Assembly (NCBI RefSeq): GCF_049943125.1 | Contig: NZ_CP188040.1 | Location: forward strand, 620,001-684,000 | Reading direction: 5' to 3' | DNA from: JAEXZL01 sp049943125 | GTDB lineage: Bacteria > Bacillota > Clostridia > Clostridiales > Clostridiaceae | Length of the DNA stretch: 64,000 nt | In this document: positions 1-7,893 of the stretch, in pieces | Numbering within the stretch: the first letter of the stretch is position 1 | Layout: each line of letters begins with the position of its first letter | The notes under the pieces: generated by a model | The model's database searches: none | Seen by the model: the letters and a program-made list of their open reading frames with translations, nothing else | Told to the model about the DNA's origin: nothing | Made by a program: the position numbers and the translations under genes

Positions 1-553
1 CCTCTAGCTCCTGAGTAGTGATAAATGTAACCTCTCTACAAAGCTCTGTATCTAACTGCTCGAACTTATATTTAAGCTCATCCAAGGTATTACATATAAC
101 ATTTATAATCTTTGAAGCTGTATCCTTTAGATACTCGATATTCCTCTCCTCTGGAAGAATTATCTTTTCCCAATCCCATTGGTCTACATAAACGGAATGA
201 AGATTATCCAGCTCCTCATCTCTTCTTATGGCATTCATGTCCGTGATAATTCCTTTTCCAGGACGAAAATCATAACGATATAAAGCCATTCTCTTCCACT
301 TAGCTAAGGAATGAACCACCTGAGCATCCATTCCAGCATCAGGAACGTTGAAGGTTACGGGTCTCTCAACCCCATTCAAATCATCATTTAATCCTGTTTT
401 AGGATCCACAAATATAGGAGCACTTACTCTCTTTAATCTCAGTGCTACACAAAGCTTCTTCTCTAACAATTTTTTAATTATTCCTATTGCCTCTTGAGTT
501 TCGTACAACCCCAAGCAGGGTTTATACCCCTCTGGCAGATATGATTTCCCCAT
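1..553 (-). CDS. asnA: Aspartate--ammonia ligase (asparagine synthetase A), C-terminus cut by window edge
   Basis: Reverse translation from an ATG at 553 gives a protein starting MGKSYLPEGYKP and running off the left edge after about 184 codons. The stretches VVHSLAKWKR and LHSVYVDQWDWE are hallmarks of AsnA, the ATP-dependent enzyme that makes asparagine from aspartate and ammonia and has a class II tRNA-synthetase fold. A purine-rich ribosome binding site (AGGGGG) lies just upstream. Family members are about 330-340 residues, so roughly half is visible. It is unlinked in function to the next gene. Confidence 0.93.
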   Translation of the reverse strand, partial: MGKSYLPEGYKPCLGLYETQEAIGIIKKLLEKKLCVALRLKRVSAPIFVDPKTGLNDDLNGVERPVTFNVPDAGMDAQVVHSLAKWKRMALYRYDFRPGKGIITDMNAIRRDEELDNLHSVYVDQWDWEKIILPEERNIEYLKDTASKIINVICNTLDELKYKFEQLDTELCREVTFITTQELE

Positions 554-665
554 TTATAAGCCCCCTGTTCTTTATCACTTTAATATGTTAAATTTTATCA
601 AAGTTTTCAAAAATCTTCAATACTTTTAACAAAAAATAAGTTATTAGGAAGCTATTGATTATTAG

Positions 666-1424
666 TTAAAAGTGTACTGGAGGTACTCCTTCAAGGGTAT
701 CAAAATACCTATACCCCTTTTTATTAAGCTCTTTAATATAGGCTTCAAGATTTAAAGCTGTGACATCTTTAGTGTCGTGACATAATAGAATATTATGTTT
801 ACTTTGGGAGGTACTAATGACACTATTTATACAGCTTACAGCTACGGCTCCCACCACTGCGTCTTCAGAGGAGGAATTCCAGTCATAAAATATAAATCCT
901 CTCCTGCCCATCTCCTCAAATATCTCTTCCCTAGTATTATTATTATAGTTATTAACACTTCCTCCAGGAAACCTAAAGATATATGGTTGTATTCCTGATA
1001 CCTCCTTAATTGTATTATAAGCCTTGAAAAAGTCCTCCATATAAGCCTCTGCTGAGGAGTAAATCTCTGAATAATCATGATTATAGCAGTGAACACCTAT
1101 CATATGCCCTTTCCTCACTATTTCTCTTAATATCTGTGGATGTGCTTCTACATTTTTTCCTACCACAAAAAAGGTGGCTTTAATACCATACTTGTCCAAT
1201 ATATCCAGAATCTTTATAGTATTAATAGAGGGCCCATCATCGAAGGTTAGATAAGTTACTTTGTCTTCCTGCTTATACTCTACCTTACTTACATAATTAT
1301 AATATCTATTCCTTTCTATCTCCTTAGCCCCAACCTGTGTTGAACTCACATAGTAATAACTAGAAAAAAATATAACCAATAACAATACCTTAAGACCTGT
1401 AGCATAAGAGGTTTTTATCATCAT
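666..1424 (-). CDS. Polysaccharide deacetylase (NodB-type, CE4), membrane-anchored or secreted
   Basis: A 252-residue protein. An N-terminal hydrophobic segment (about residues 10-26) should act as signal or membrane anchor. The catalytic domain begins with TFDDGPS (about 60-66), the first CE4 motif with the catalytic base and metal-ligand Asp, followed by the HxxxH metal pair in HCYNH. CE4 enzymes remove N-acetyl groups from peptidoglycan or other amino-sugar polymers; several clostridial relatives act in sporulation or cell-wall modification, but substrate cannot be told here. The reading frame extends 16 codons further upstream, but the ATG at 1424 directly follows a GGAAAGGGGAAAGG ribosome binding site and is preferred. 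A second ATG follows immediately. Confidence 0.88.
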   Translation of the reverse strand: MMIKTSYATGLKVLLLVIFFSSYYYVSSTQVGAKEIERNRYYNYVSKVEYKQEDKVTYLTFDDGPSINTIKILDILDKYGIKATFFVVGKNVEAHPQILREIVRKGHMIGVHCYNHDYSEIYSSAEAYMEDFFKAYNTIKEVSGIQPYIFRFPGGSVNNYNNNTREEIFEEMGRRGFIFYDWNSSSEDAVVGAVAVSCINSVISTSQSKHNILLCHDTKDVTALNLEAYIKELNKKGYRYFDTLEGVPPVHF

Positions 1425-1531
1425 CCTTTCCCCTTTCCTATAAATATTTACTATCTTAGTATTATCAATCACATTAAAAAAATACTTCCGACTCTATTCT
1501 AGAAAGACATCAATAAACTCTAAATATATAA

Positions 1532-1570
1532 AAGCCTGCAGCTTGTCACTAAGTGATACGCTGCAGGCTT
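1532..1570 (-). terminator. Rho-independent terminator
   Basis: An 11-bp perfect stem, AAGCCTGCAGC paired with GCTGCAGGCTT, with a 17-base loop, lies 5 bases beyond the stop of the 105-residue gene on the minus strand and is followed by a T-rich run. It could also act on the plus strand. Confidence 0.85.
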
Positions 1571-1575
1571 ATTTA

Positions 1576-1893
1576 TTATATATCCCTTAAGGTTATTCCA
1601 GCTTCCTTGAGAGTCTTGCCAGAGTAATCATCTCTGTCTATGAGCTTCAAATAATCCTCACCGGACAAAGGAAAGAGAAAGGTTCTTTTTTCAAAAATCC
1701 CTTGAAACTCCTTTTTGTAGGCATAAAAGCTTCTATCATCTCCCACTTGAAAGGTTTTAGAAAACTCATTTTTTTCAATGTAATATCTATTCCCTTGATA
1801 ATCCTTACCCTTATAATGCTCTCCACTAATAGAAGTAATCAAGCACCTCACAAGAATAGTATCTTCCAATATAAAGTCCATATCATTCATCAT
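1576..1893 (-). CDS. Hypothetical protein, 105 aa
   Basis: I do not recognise this small soluble protein. It begins MMNDMDFILEDTILVRCLI, is mixed alpha/beta in character, charged and tyrosine-rich, with no signal peptide or transmembrane segment. It has a clear ribosome binding site (AGGAGAG, 7 bases before the ATG pair) and its own terminator, so it is a genuine monocistronic gene. No function is proposed. Confidence 0.7.
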   Translation of the reverse strand: MMNDMDFILEDTILVRCLITSISGEHYKGKDYQGNRYYIEKNEFSKTFQVGDDRSFYAYKKEFQGIFEKRTFLFPLSGEDYLKLIDRDDYSGKTLKEAGITLRDI

Positions 1894-2019
1894 TTTGTGC
1901 TCTCCTATAATAAAAAATTAAATAAAATAATATTCTTAGTTAAAGCTTCCATATATTTTATATCGTAGGAGAGTAATGTAACTTTATAGATATAGTAAAG
2001 TTATTTTTAAAAAATTCAC

Positions 2020-2925
2020 CTAGCTATTCCTCTGAAGATAATTATAAAGGGCTCCTAAAAGATTCGCATCATTTTCAAAAGCACATTTTACAATCCGTGG
2101 CCTCACCTTAGCTAGGGGAAGTGCCCCAATTATTAAATCAAGCTTTTCATTAATCTTTTCAATAAAGTCAGGCCTGCTGCTGATTGCACCACCAATCAAT
2201 ATTTTTTCAGGATCATAGGTATACTGTATATTAAATATCCCAAGAGCGTTATATAGATAAAAATCATCTATTGCCTTTATAGCAATCTCATCCCCCTCAG
2301 CAGCCCTCCTAAATATCTCCTTTCCATCCAGAACATCCATATCTTCACCAGTAGCATCAGCCACCTTTCTCACGAGAGCACCAGTGGCTCCTAGATGACT
2401 CCAGGTTTTAAACACAAGCTCACCATCAATTACTTCCTTATCTAATATAGAGTAGCCGAATTCTCCTCCATGAAGGTTTTTCCCTTTGTGTATCCTTTTG
2501 TTTTTTACAACTGCACCACCTATACCAGTTCCACAAACCACAAAGAGAACGTCCTGATTATCCTTGGCAGCCCCTTTCCATACCTCTCCTAGGGCAGCAC
2601 AATTAGCATCATTCTCAATTTCTACCTTTAGTCCAAGCTCCTCTCCAAAGAGCTTCTTAAAATTCGGACCATGAATGCAGGGAAGGGCACTGGATCCTCC
2701 AATTACACCTGAATCACTGTCTACTCCACCTGGAGCACTGATTGCAACCCCCACTATATTATGAGCTTCTTTAGCCTTTAAAATGGCATTAACCATAGAA
2801 GCCCTAAAATTCTCAAAGTTATTTTTATCCCCCTTAAAGCTACCCTTTTCCAGGATATCTCCATCTTCTGTCACTATAGCAGTTTTAACACTACTTCCAC
2901 CTATATCTATAGCAATATATTTCAT
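2020..2925 (-). CDS. bglK: ROK-family sugar kinase, probable beta-glucoside kinase
   Basis: A 301-residue ROK kinase. The phosphate-binding loop is DIGGSSVKTAIV near the N terminus, and the second signature region is CGTGIGGAVV followed by HGGEFGY. The zinc-binding CxCGxxGCxE motif of glucokinases and NagC-type repressors is absent, as in BglK-type beta-glucoside kinases that phosphorylate the 6' hydroxyl of cellobiose or gentiobiose. It lies 28 bases downstream of a GH1 gene, which would cleave the phosphorylated disaccharide. The chosen ATG at 2925 has AGGAG 7-8 bases upstream; an in-frame start 8 codons earlier lacks one. Substrate is inferred from context; glucokinase is the alternative. 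Confidence 0.82.
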   Translation of the reverse strand: MKYIAIDIGGSSVKTAIVTEDGDILEKGSFKGDKNNFENFRASMVNAILKAKEAHNIVGVAISAPGGVDSDSGVIGGSSALPCIHGPNFKKLFGEELGLKVEIENDANCAALGEVWKGAAKDNQDVLFVVCGTGIGGAVVKNKRIHKGKNLHGGEFGYSILDKEVIDGELVFKTWSHLGATGALVRKVADATGEDMDVLDGKEIFRRAAEGDEIAIKAIDDFYLYNALGIFNIQYTYDPEKILIGGAISSRPDFIEKINEKLDLIIGALPLAKVRPRIVKCAFENDANLLGALYNYLQRNS

Positions 2926-2953
2926 TACCAAAACTCCTTTATATTTCACCTAT

Positions 2954-4372
2954 TTACTTGTCTTGAGAGAGCTTGTAAAATCCATTATTCTCACTAACCT
3001 CTTTAATCCATCTTCCTGACTTTTTAATGGTTTTATTTTTTGTCTTTAAATCCACAGCTATAAAACCATATCTATTTTTGTAGGCATTAGTCCAGGACCA
3101 GCAATCAATAGGTGTCCATGTATGGTAACCAAAGCAGTTGGAGCCTTCGCTTATTCCTTGATGGAGATATTGTAGATGCTCCTTAAAGAATTCTATTCTA
3201 TAGTCATCTTCTATAATTCCTTCTTCATTCACATATTTCTCTTCCCCTTGAACTCCCATTCCATTTTCAGAGATAAACCAGGGTATATTATCATAATTGT
3301 CCCTTATATTAATGGCAATATCATACATAGCCTTAGGATATATCTCCCAACCTCTATAAGGATTCATCCTCTTACCAGGCATATCGTAATTATCAAAGTA
3401 TTTGTCCGGCATCCATCCTCTATCATCTAGAGAGCCAGCTTCCTTAGCCTTTACTCTTCTAGGTTGATAATAGTTTACACCCAGAAAATCTACCGTACCT
3501 TCATTAATAACTCTATCTTCCTCTACTGTGCTCTCCCATAAAACTCCATCCATCTTCAGAAGCTCCACAAGCTTTTCTGGGAAGCTCCCTTTTACAGCAG
3601 GATCCAAGAAGGAAGCATTAAAGAAGGCATCAGCTATTCTTGAAGCTTCTATGTCCTCATCACTATCACTTCTAGGATAGGCTGGAGTAAGGTTCAATAT
3701 TATTCCTATCTTTCCACCTTGCTCCTGAAGACCCAGCTCTCTAAACCTTTTAATAACAGAGGCAGAGGCTAAATTAACATTATATAAAACCTGCATTGCC
3801 TTCTTACCATCCACCACCTTAGGATAATGGAATTCATAGAGATACTGCCCTTCTACTATTACTATGGGTTCATTAAAGGTTGTCCAGTATTTTACCCTAT
3901 CACCAAAAAGCTTAAAAGCTGTTTCTGCAAACCTTACAAAAAGCTTAACTACATGCTTTGATTCCCAGCCTCCATATTTTTCATAAAGCTCTATGGGCAG
4001 GTCAAAGTGATGAAGATTCATCACTGGTATAATTCCATTACTTATGGTTTCATCTATTACAGCATTGTAAAATCGCACTCCATCTTCATCGGGTTCTCCA
4101 GTCTCTAAATCCTTAATAAGCCTTGTCCACTGTATAGAAGTTCTGAAGCTATTAAGACCTATTTCCTTAAGCATAGCTAAATCTTCTTTGTAGCTGTTAT
4201 AAAAGTTGCTGGTAATCCTCGGACCTACCTTATCAAAAAAAGCCTCGGGCTCTATCTTATACCAGTAATCAAAAATACTTTCATGAGGTTTATTAAAGCT
4301 CCCCTCCGATTGAGGACCTGAGGTAGCAGAACCCCACCAAAATCCTTCTGGAAAAATTAACTTATTATCCAT
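2954..4372 (-). CDS. GH1 beta-glycosidase, probable 6-phospho-beta-glucosidase
   Basis: A 472-residue GH1 (beta/alpha)8 barrel. The acid/base Glu is in TFNEP (about 165-169) and the nucleophile Glu in FISENGMGV (about 369). In the phosphate pocket known from LacG/BglA, the Ser (SWTNAYKNRYGF, about 426) and Tyr (435) are kept, but the Lys position is Asn 433 with a Lys next to it. Its partner is the ROK kinase directly downstream, so an unphosphorylated disaccharide could enter by another route, be phosphorylated and then split. Start is the ATG following a GGGAGAGG site. No signal peptide: cytoplasmic. Plain beta-glucosidase is the alternative. Confidence 0.85.
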   Translation of the reverse strand: MDNKLIFPEGFWWGSATSGPQSEGSFNKPHESIFDYWYKIEPEAFFDKVGPRITSNFYNSYKEDLAMLKEIGLNSFRTSIQWTRLIKDLETGEPDEDGVRFYNAVIDETISNGIIPVMNLHHFDLPIELYEKYGGWESKHVVKLFVRFAETAFKLFGDRVKYWTTFNEPIVIVEGQYLYEFHYPKVVDGKKAMQVLYNVNLASASVIKRFRELGLQEQGGKIGIILNLTPAYPRSDSDEDIEASRIADAFFNASFLDPAVKGSFPEKLVELLKMDGVLWESTVEEDRVINEGTVDFLGVNYYQPRRVKAKEAGSLDDRGWMPDKYFDNYDMPGKRMNPYRGWEIYPKAMYDIAINIRDNYDNIPWFISENGMGVQGEEKYVNEEGIIEDDYRIEFFKEHLQYLHQGISEGSNCFGYHTWTPIDCWSWTNAYKNRYGFIAVDLKTKNKTIKKSGRWIKEVSENNGFYKLSQDK

Positions 4373-4609
4373 ACAAAACCTCTCCCTTCTATGATCTATA
4401 ACTGCAGGATACCTGTATACGATATCAGCTAATAATGTAGTAATAGAATTTTTTGTATATTCTACTAATTTATTATTAATATGTATTATACATCAATTAA
4501 ACCTATACGGAAATGTTTTGATGAGAATTTACACTTAAATTATGATATACTGTGTTTATATCAACTCACATAACCAATGGAAAAATTATAGTAAATAGGA
4601 GTAAAAATA

Positions 4610-5656
4610 ATGAACAAATCGAACATATTATTTTTAGTAGATGGCTCCTCCCTATTAAGCTCTTCATTTTTCGGAACTCTGCCTAATAGCTATAGATTTG
4701 CTAAAACTGACGAGCAAAGAGATGCAGCACTGCCAGAGCTTATGCAAACCTCTACGGGAGTCTATACCAACGGTATAAGCACTATGTTTCGTCAAATAGA
4801 AAACATAATAAAAAAGGTTGATCCTACCCATCTTGCTGTGGCCTGGGACTTGACAAGAGATACCTTTAGAAGGGGGCTCTATCCTCTATATAAATCTAAT
4901 AGAAAGGATGGAAGGCCTGAGCTGTTATCTCAATTTGCAATAGCACAGGAGATTCTTAAGGAGATGAATATTCCTACCTTTGCTTTTATGGAATATGAAG
5001 CTGATGATATTATAGGTACCCTATCAAGACGCTTTGAGGATGTTATAAAGGTGGTTATTCTCACCAAGGATCAGGATGCCCTTCAGCTTATTACCTCTGA
5101 GGTTTCAGTATGGCTGGTAACCTCTAAGGCAAAGGATATGTATTTAGAAAGAGGCATTAGTCCCAAGGACAACAATTTGATGTCAGGAGTTTTTGAATTC
5201 AATCCCCTAACCTTTAAAGAGGTTTATGGCATAGAGCCTATTCAGATGATAGATAAGAAGGCCTTAGAAGGAGATCCATCGGACAATATACCTGGAGTTA
5301 AGGGAGTGGGAGAAAAGGCTGTTATACCACTTCTTCAAGAGTTCGGAACTGTAGAGGGAATCTATGATTACTTGGAGGATACCCCTTTAGAGGAAGCAAA
5401 AGCTTTCTTAAAGGAATTAGGAATCAAGCGTTCACCCATCTCCTATCTGATGAAGGTAAAAACCTCAGAGGAAGAAATCTGCGGCAAGGAATGTGCTCTT
5501 CTATGCAAGGAGCTAGCAACTATAAAAACAGATCTTCCTGAGCTTCAGAATATTACTTTGGAGGAGCTGAGCTTAAATATTTCTAACGAAGGAAGGCTGA
5601 GAGCCTACGAAAGATATGAGCTTAATTCATTAGCTAATAAATATACACAAAAGTAA
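4610..5656 (+). CDS. Stand-alone 5'-3' exonuclease (Pol I N-domain/FEN-like)
   Basis: A 348-residue protein matching the 5' nuclease domain of DNA polymerase I without the polymerase. Visible are the metal-site motifs FLVDGSS near the N terminus, EADDIIGTL and LTKDQDALQL mid-protein, and a helix-3turn-helix DNA-binding region GDPSDNIPGVKGVGEKA. Such proteins remove RNA primers and flaps in replication and repair; Firmicute relatives are YpcP-like. Length is somewhat above the usual 290-300 because of extra segments near residues 20-45 and at the C terminus. It stands alone, divergent from GH1, and ends at a strong terminator. The ribosome binding site is TAGGAG, 8 bases before ATG. Confidence 0.9.
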   Translation: MNKSNILFLVDGSSLLSSSFFGTLPNSYRFAKTDEQRDAALPELMQTSTGVYTNGISTMFRQIENIIKKVDPTHLAVAWDLTRDTFRRGLYPLYKSNRKDGRPELLSQFAIAQEILKEMNIPTFAFMEYEADDIIGTLSRRFEDVIKVVILTKDQDALQLITSEVSVWLVTSKAKDMYLERGISPKDNNLMSGVFEFNPLTFKEVYGIEPIQMIDKKALEGDPSDNIPGVKGVGEKAVIPLLQEFGTVEGIYDYLEDTPLEEAKAFLKELGIKRSPISYLMKVKTSEEEICGKECALLCKELATIKTDLPELQNITLEELSLNISNEGRLRAYERYELNSLANKYTQK

Positions 5657-5659
5657 TAT

Positions 5660-5703
5660 AAAAAGCTCCCCTTAAGACAATCTGTCTTTTGGGAAGCTTT
5701 TTG
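5660..5703. terminator. Bidirectional terminator
   Basis: AAAAAGCT(C)CCC ... GGGAAGCTTTTT stem with an inner AAGACA/TGTCTT stem lies between the convergent exonuclease and CNNM/CorC genes, with A and T runs on either side so that it can serve both. Confidence 0.88.
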
Positions 5704-5706
5704 TTA

Positions 5707-7071
5707 TCAGCTAATTTTCATTCCTGCCTCATTACTAACGGCTAAAGGTCTTGACTCTTCACTTTCCTTTAGCACTACTATGGTTTTTTCTATTCTGTGC
5801 TCCTTTATTTCCACTACCTTTACATGAATATTATCTAAGTCAATCTCAAACTGACTTCCGTCATCGGGTACTGAACCATAAGAGCTGAATACAAAGCCAC
5901 CGAAGGTTTCAAATTCTTCTATGGGAAAATTCACCTTTAAAAGCTCTGCTACCTCATCTAAGGGTGCGCAGCCCTGTATTTCCCAGGTGTGCTCATCAAT
6001 CTGTTCTATCTCTTCTTTTTCATTTTCTAAGGAAATATCATCATCTAAATCTCCTACCAGCTGCTCTAACAGATCATTCATAGTGACTATTCCCATAACT
6101 CCGCCATATTCATCTAGAACAACAGCAAAATGATTTCTTGTCTTCTTCATTTGACGGAAAAGCACGTCGGCCTTTATTCCCTCAGGGACAAAATACGCAG
6201 GCTTAACGGCTTTGCTTATTATTTCCGTTACGGTCTTGTTTTTTATTCTGAAATAATCCTTGGCATTAAGAACACCTACTACATTATCAATAGTATCCTC
6301 GCAGACTGGGTAAAGGGAATGCCTGCTTTCATGGATTATTTCTTCCCATTTTTCTATGCCATCTTCTTTCCATAAAACATCTATATCAGTCCTATGAGTG
6401 GCAAATTCACCCACAGTTAAATCATCAAACTCAAATACATTTTGGATTATTTCCTTTTCATCTAGATGAATTACTCCTTTTTTACTTCCTACATCCAGGA
6501 GCATTCTAATTTCTTCCTCGCTTACTCCATCCTCCTCGGCATTAGGGTCAATACCAAAGAGCCTTAATATTAAATTTGTAGAAGTGGTAAGAGTCCATAC
6601 TATTGGAGCAAAGAGCTTTGATATAAAGGTAATAAGTGAGGACATCCCTAATGCTAACGCTTCTGCTTTCTTCATTGCCACACGTTTAGGAACAAGCTCT
6701 CCAAATACCAGGGTAAAATATGATAATATCAACGTAATTGAAATTACAGCTATAGTATCCATGGTAGCCACTGGGATTGCGAGTCCTAAGCCTACTAGCC
6801 AGTCAACAAGCTTGTCCGAAAAATTGTCTGCTGCAAAAGCACTTCCTAAAAAGCCTGAGAGAGTTATAGCTACCTGTATAGTGGCTAAGAATCGTGCAGG
6901 CTCATTGGTAAGCCTTACAAGCCTCAGTGCTCTCTTATCACCCTGAGCAGCCATCTGACTCAGCTTATTATCATTCATAGAAATAACAGCAATCTCTGCA
7001 CAAGCAAAAACAGCGTTTAAAGCAATTAATATAAACTGCAATACTATTTGCCACAAAATGGGGTCTTCCAA
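5707..7071 (-). CDS. CNNM/CorC-type transporter (DUF21-CBS-CBS-CorC), often mis-called hemolysin
   Basis: A 454-residue membrane protein. The N-terminal DUF21/CNNM domain has about four hydrophobic helices (first at residues 7-30, then about 60-80, 90-120 and 130-160), followed by a CBS pair (about 205-335) and the C-terminal CorC_HlyC domain. The family includes B. subtilis MpfA and animal CNNMs, which move Mg2+ out of the cell, in part with Na+. The start is TTG at 7071, 7 bases after AGGAGGA. Upstream lie a sigma-A promoter, a short leader ORF and a terminator hairpin, so expression looks controlled by attenuation. The old name hemolysin is not supported by anything visible. Confidence 0.9.
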   Translation of the reverse strand: MEDPILWQIVLQFILIALNAVFACAEIAVISMNDNKLSQMAAQGDKRALRLVRLTNEPARFLATIQVAITLSGFLGSAFAADNFSDKLVDWLVGLGLAIPVATMDTIAVISITLILSYFTLVFGELVPKRVAMKKAEALALGMSSLITFISKLFAPIVWTLTTSTNLILRLFGIDPNAEEDGVSEEEIRMLLDVGSKKGVIHLDEKEIIQNVFEFDDLTVGEFATHRTDIDVLWKEDGIEKWEEIIHESRHSLYPVCEDTIDNVVGVLNAKDYFRIKNKTVTEIISKAVKPAYFVPEGIKADVLFRQMKKTRNHFAVVLDEYGGVMGIVTMNDLLEQLVGDLDDDISLENEKEEIEQIDEHTWEIQGCAPLDEVAELLKVNFPIEEFETFGGFVFSSYGSVPDDGSQFEIDLDNIHVKVVEIKEHRIEKTIVVLKESEESRPLAVSNEAGMKIS

Positions 7072-7114
7072 AATAATTCCTCCTAAAATAAACTATAATA
7101 TTTTTTATTTAAAC

Positions 7115-7162
7115 ACAAAAAGACATGCCTACTACTTTTAATTAAAAAAGGTAGGTATGCCT
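7115..7162 (-). terminator. Attenuator hairpin in the leader of the CNNM/CorC gene
   Basis: On the minus strand AGGCATACCTAC (7162-7151) pairs with GTAGTAGGCATGTCT (7135-7121), 11 pairs with one A.C mismatch, and is followed by CTTTTT. It lies between the promoter and the gene's own start, which is the position of an attenuator and not of an operon end. The left arm is inside the last codons of the leader ORF, so a ribosome reading to the end would block the hairpin. Confidence 0.75.
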
Positions 7163-7216
7163 GAGTTTAACATATGTAATTGTATAAAATAATCGACAAC
7201 TGCCGTCATCTTCCAT
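7142..7216 (-). CDS. Predicted 24-aa leader peptide
   Basis: A short ORF opens with ATG at 7216 after AAGGAG (11-base spacing), about 30 bases downstream of the predicted transcription start, and stops with TAA at 7142. The peptide starts MEDDGSCRLFY and ends KLRHTYLF. Its first residues are a run of acidic amino acids. Codons for R-H-T-Y form the left arm of the attenuator. The layout (promoter, leader ORF overlapping a terminator, then the transporter) is that of a translation-coupled attenuator. That it is translated is an inference. Confidence 0.6.
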   Translation of the reverse strand: MEDDGSCRLFYTITYVKLRHTYLF

Positions 7217-7253
7217 TTTAACAAATTCTCCTTACTAATTTCTAAGTATGTAT

Positions 7254-7282
7254 ATTTTACTATCCTACCATTTATATGTCAA
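7254..7282 (-). promoter_or_regulatory. Sigma-A promoter of the leader/CNNM-CorC unit
   Basis: Minus strand TTGACA (7282-7277), 17-base spacer, TAAAAT (7259-7254). A second TTGACA overlaps 6 bases upstream. Transcription should begin near 7247. Confidence 0.75.
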
Positions 7283-7308
7283 TGTCAAAATTAATCAAAT
7301 ATTTATAA

Positions 7309-7869
7309 TTATCCCCTCTTACATGCTGTTCTACCTAGCTTTTCTCTTCTATTTAAACTCTTAATGTATGCAAAGGTTTCAGTCTCTCCTCTTTCCGCCA
7401 GCATAATGAGAAAGCTTTCTAGAAGCTCTGCCGTTCTAGGATGCATCCTATCCTTTGCTCTGCTTGAATAGAGATATTCTAAAGGACAGCTGTTATTATA
7501 ATTTTCCCCTTTATATATTTTACTGGCAGCTACTCTGTCGCAGAACATTTCTGTAACATATTTTATTGGCATCTCTACAGGCTCATACCTTTTTGTATTT
7601 TTATTTATATCTGTCCAGTATTCAAAGTGATGCTTATTCCTCCCCTTATGATGCATCCAGGCCGTTGAATATCCATAAAATTCTCTTTCAGCCTCATTAG
7701 GACTGCGAAAGCCCTGATAAAACCTCACTCCTGGAATAAATTCTGTAGGAGAGTATTTAGATAAGTCATGAAGCAAGCCCCTTATAGGAATTCCTGCTTT
7801 AAAGCAGTGCTCCATGACCTTATGTCTGTGTTTTGTAATAGTTAAAAAATGTTTTATAAGCTTCCCCAT
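7309..7869 (-). CDS. DUF5662-like conserved protein
   Basis: A 186-residue soluble protein found in many Firmicutes and their phages (DUF5662-like). Conserved-looking features are HRHKVMEHCFKAG, LLHDLSKYSPTEF and HHKGRNKHHFEYW, a spacing of His and Asp that recalls HD-type metal-binding helical proteins. No enzymatic activity is established and I infer none. Ribosome binding site GGGGG precedes the ATG. It lies 24 bases downstream of the helicase gene in the same direction and may be co-transcribed with it. Confidence 0.7.
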   Translation of the reverse strand: MGKLIKHFLTITKHRHKVMEHCFKAGIPIRGLLHDLSKYSPTEFIPGVRFYQGFRSPNEAEREFYGYSTAWMHHKGRNKHHFEYWTDINKNTKRYEPVEMPIKYVTEMFCDRVAASKIYKGENYNNSCPLEYLYSSRAKDRMHPRTAELLESFLIMLAERGETETFAYIKSLNRREKLGRTACKRG

Positions 7870-7893
7870 GTATTTCCCCCATAATAATTTATC

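Noticed and set aside
5707..7071. Hemolysin annotation for the DUF21-CBS-CorC protein
   Set aside because: The name is historical; domains show an ion transporter, and nothing in the sequence suggests a secreted toxin.
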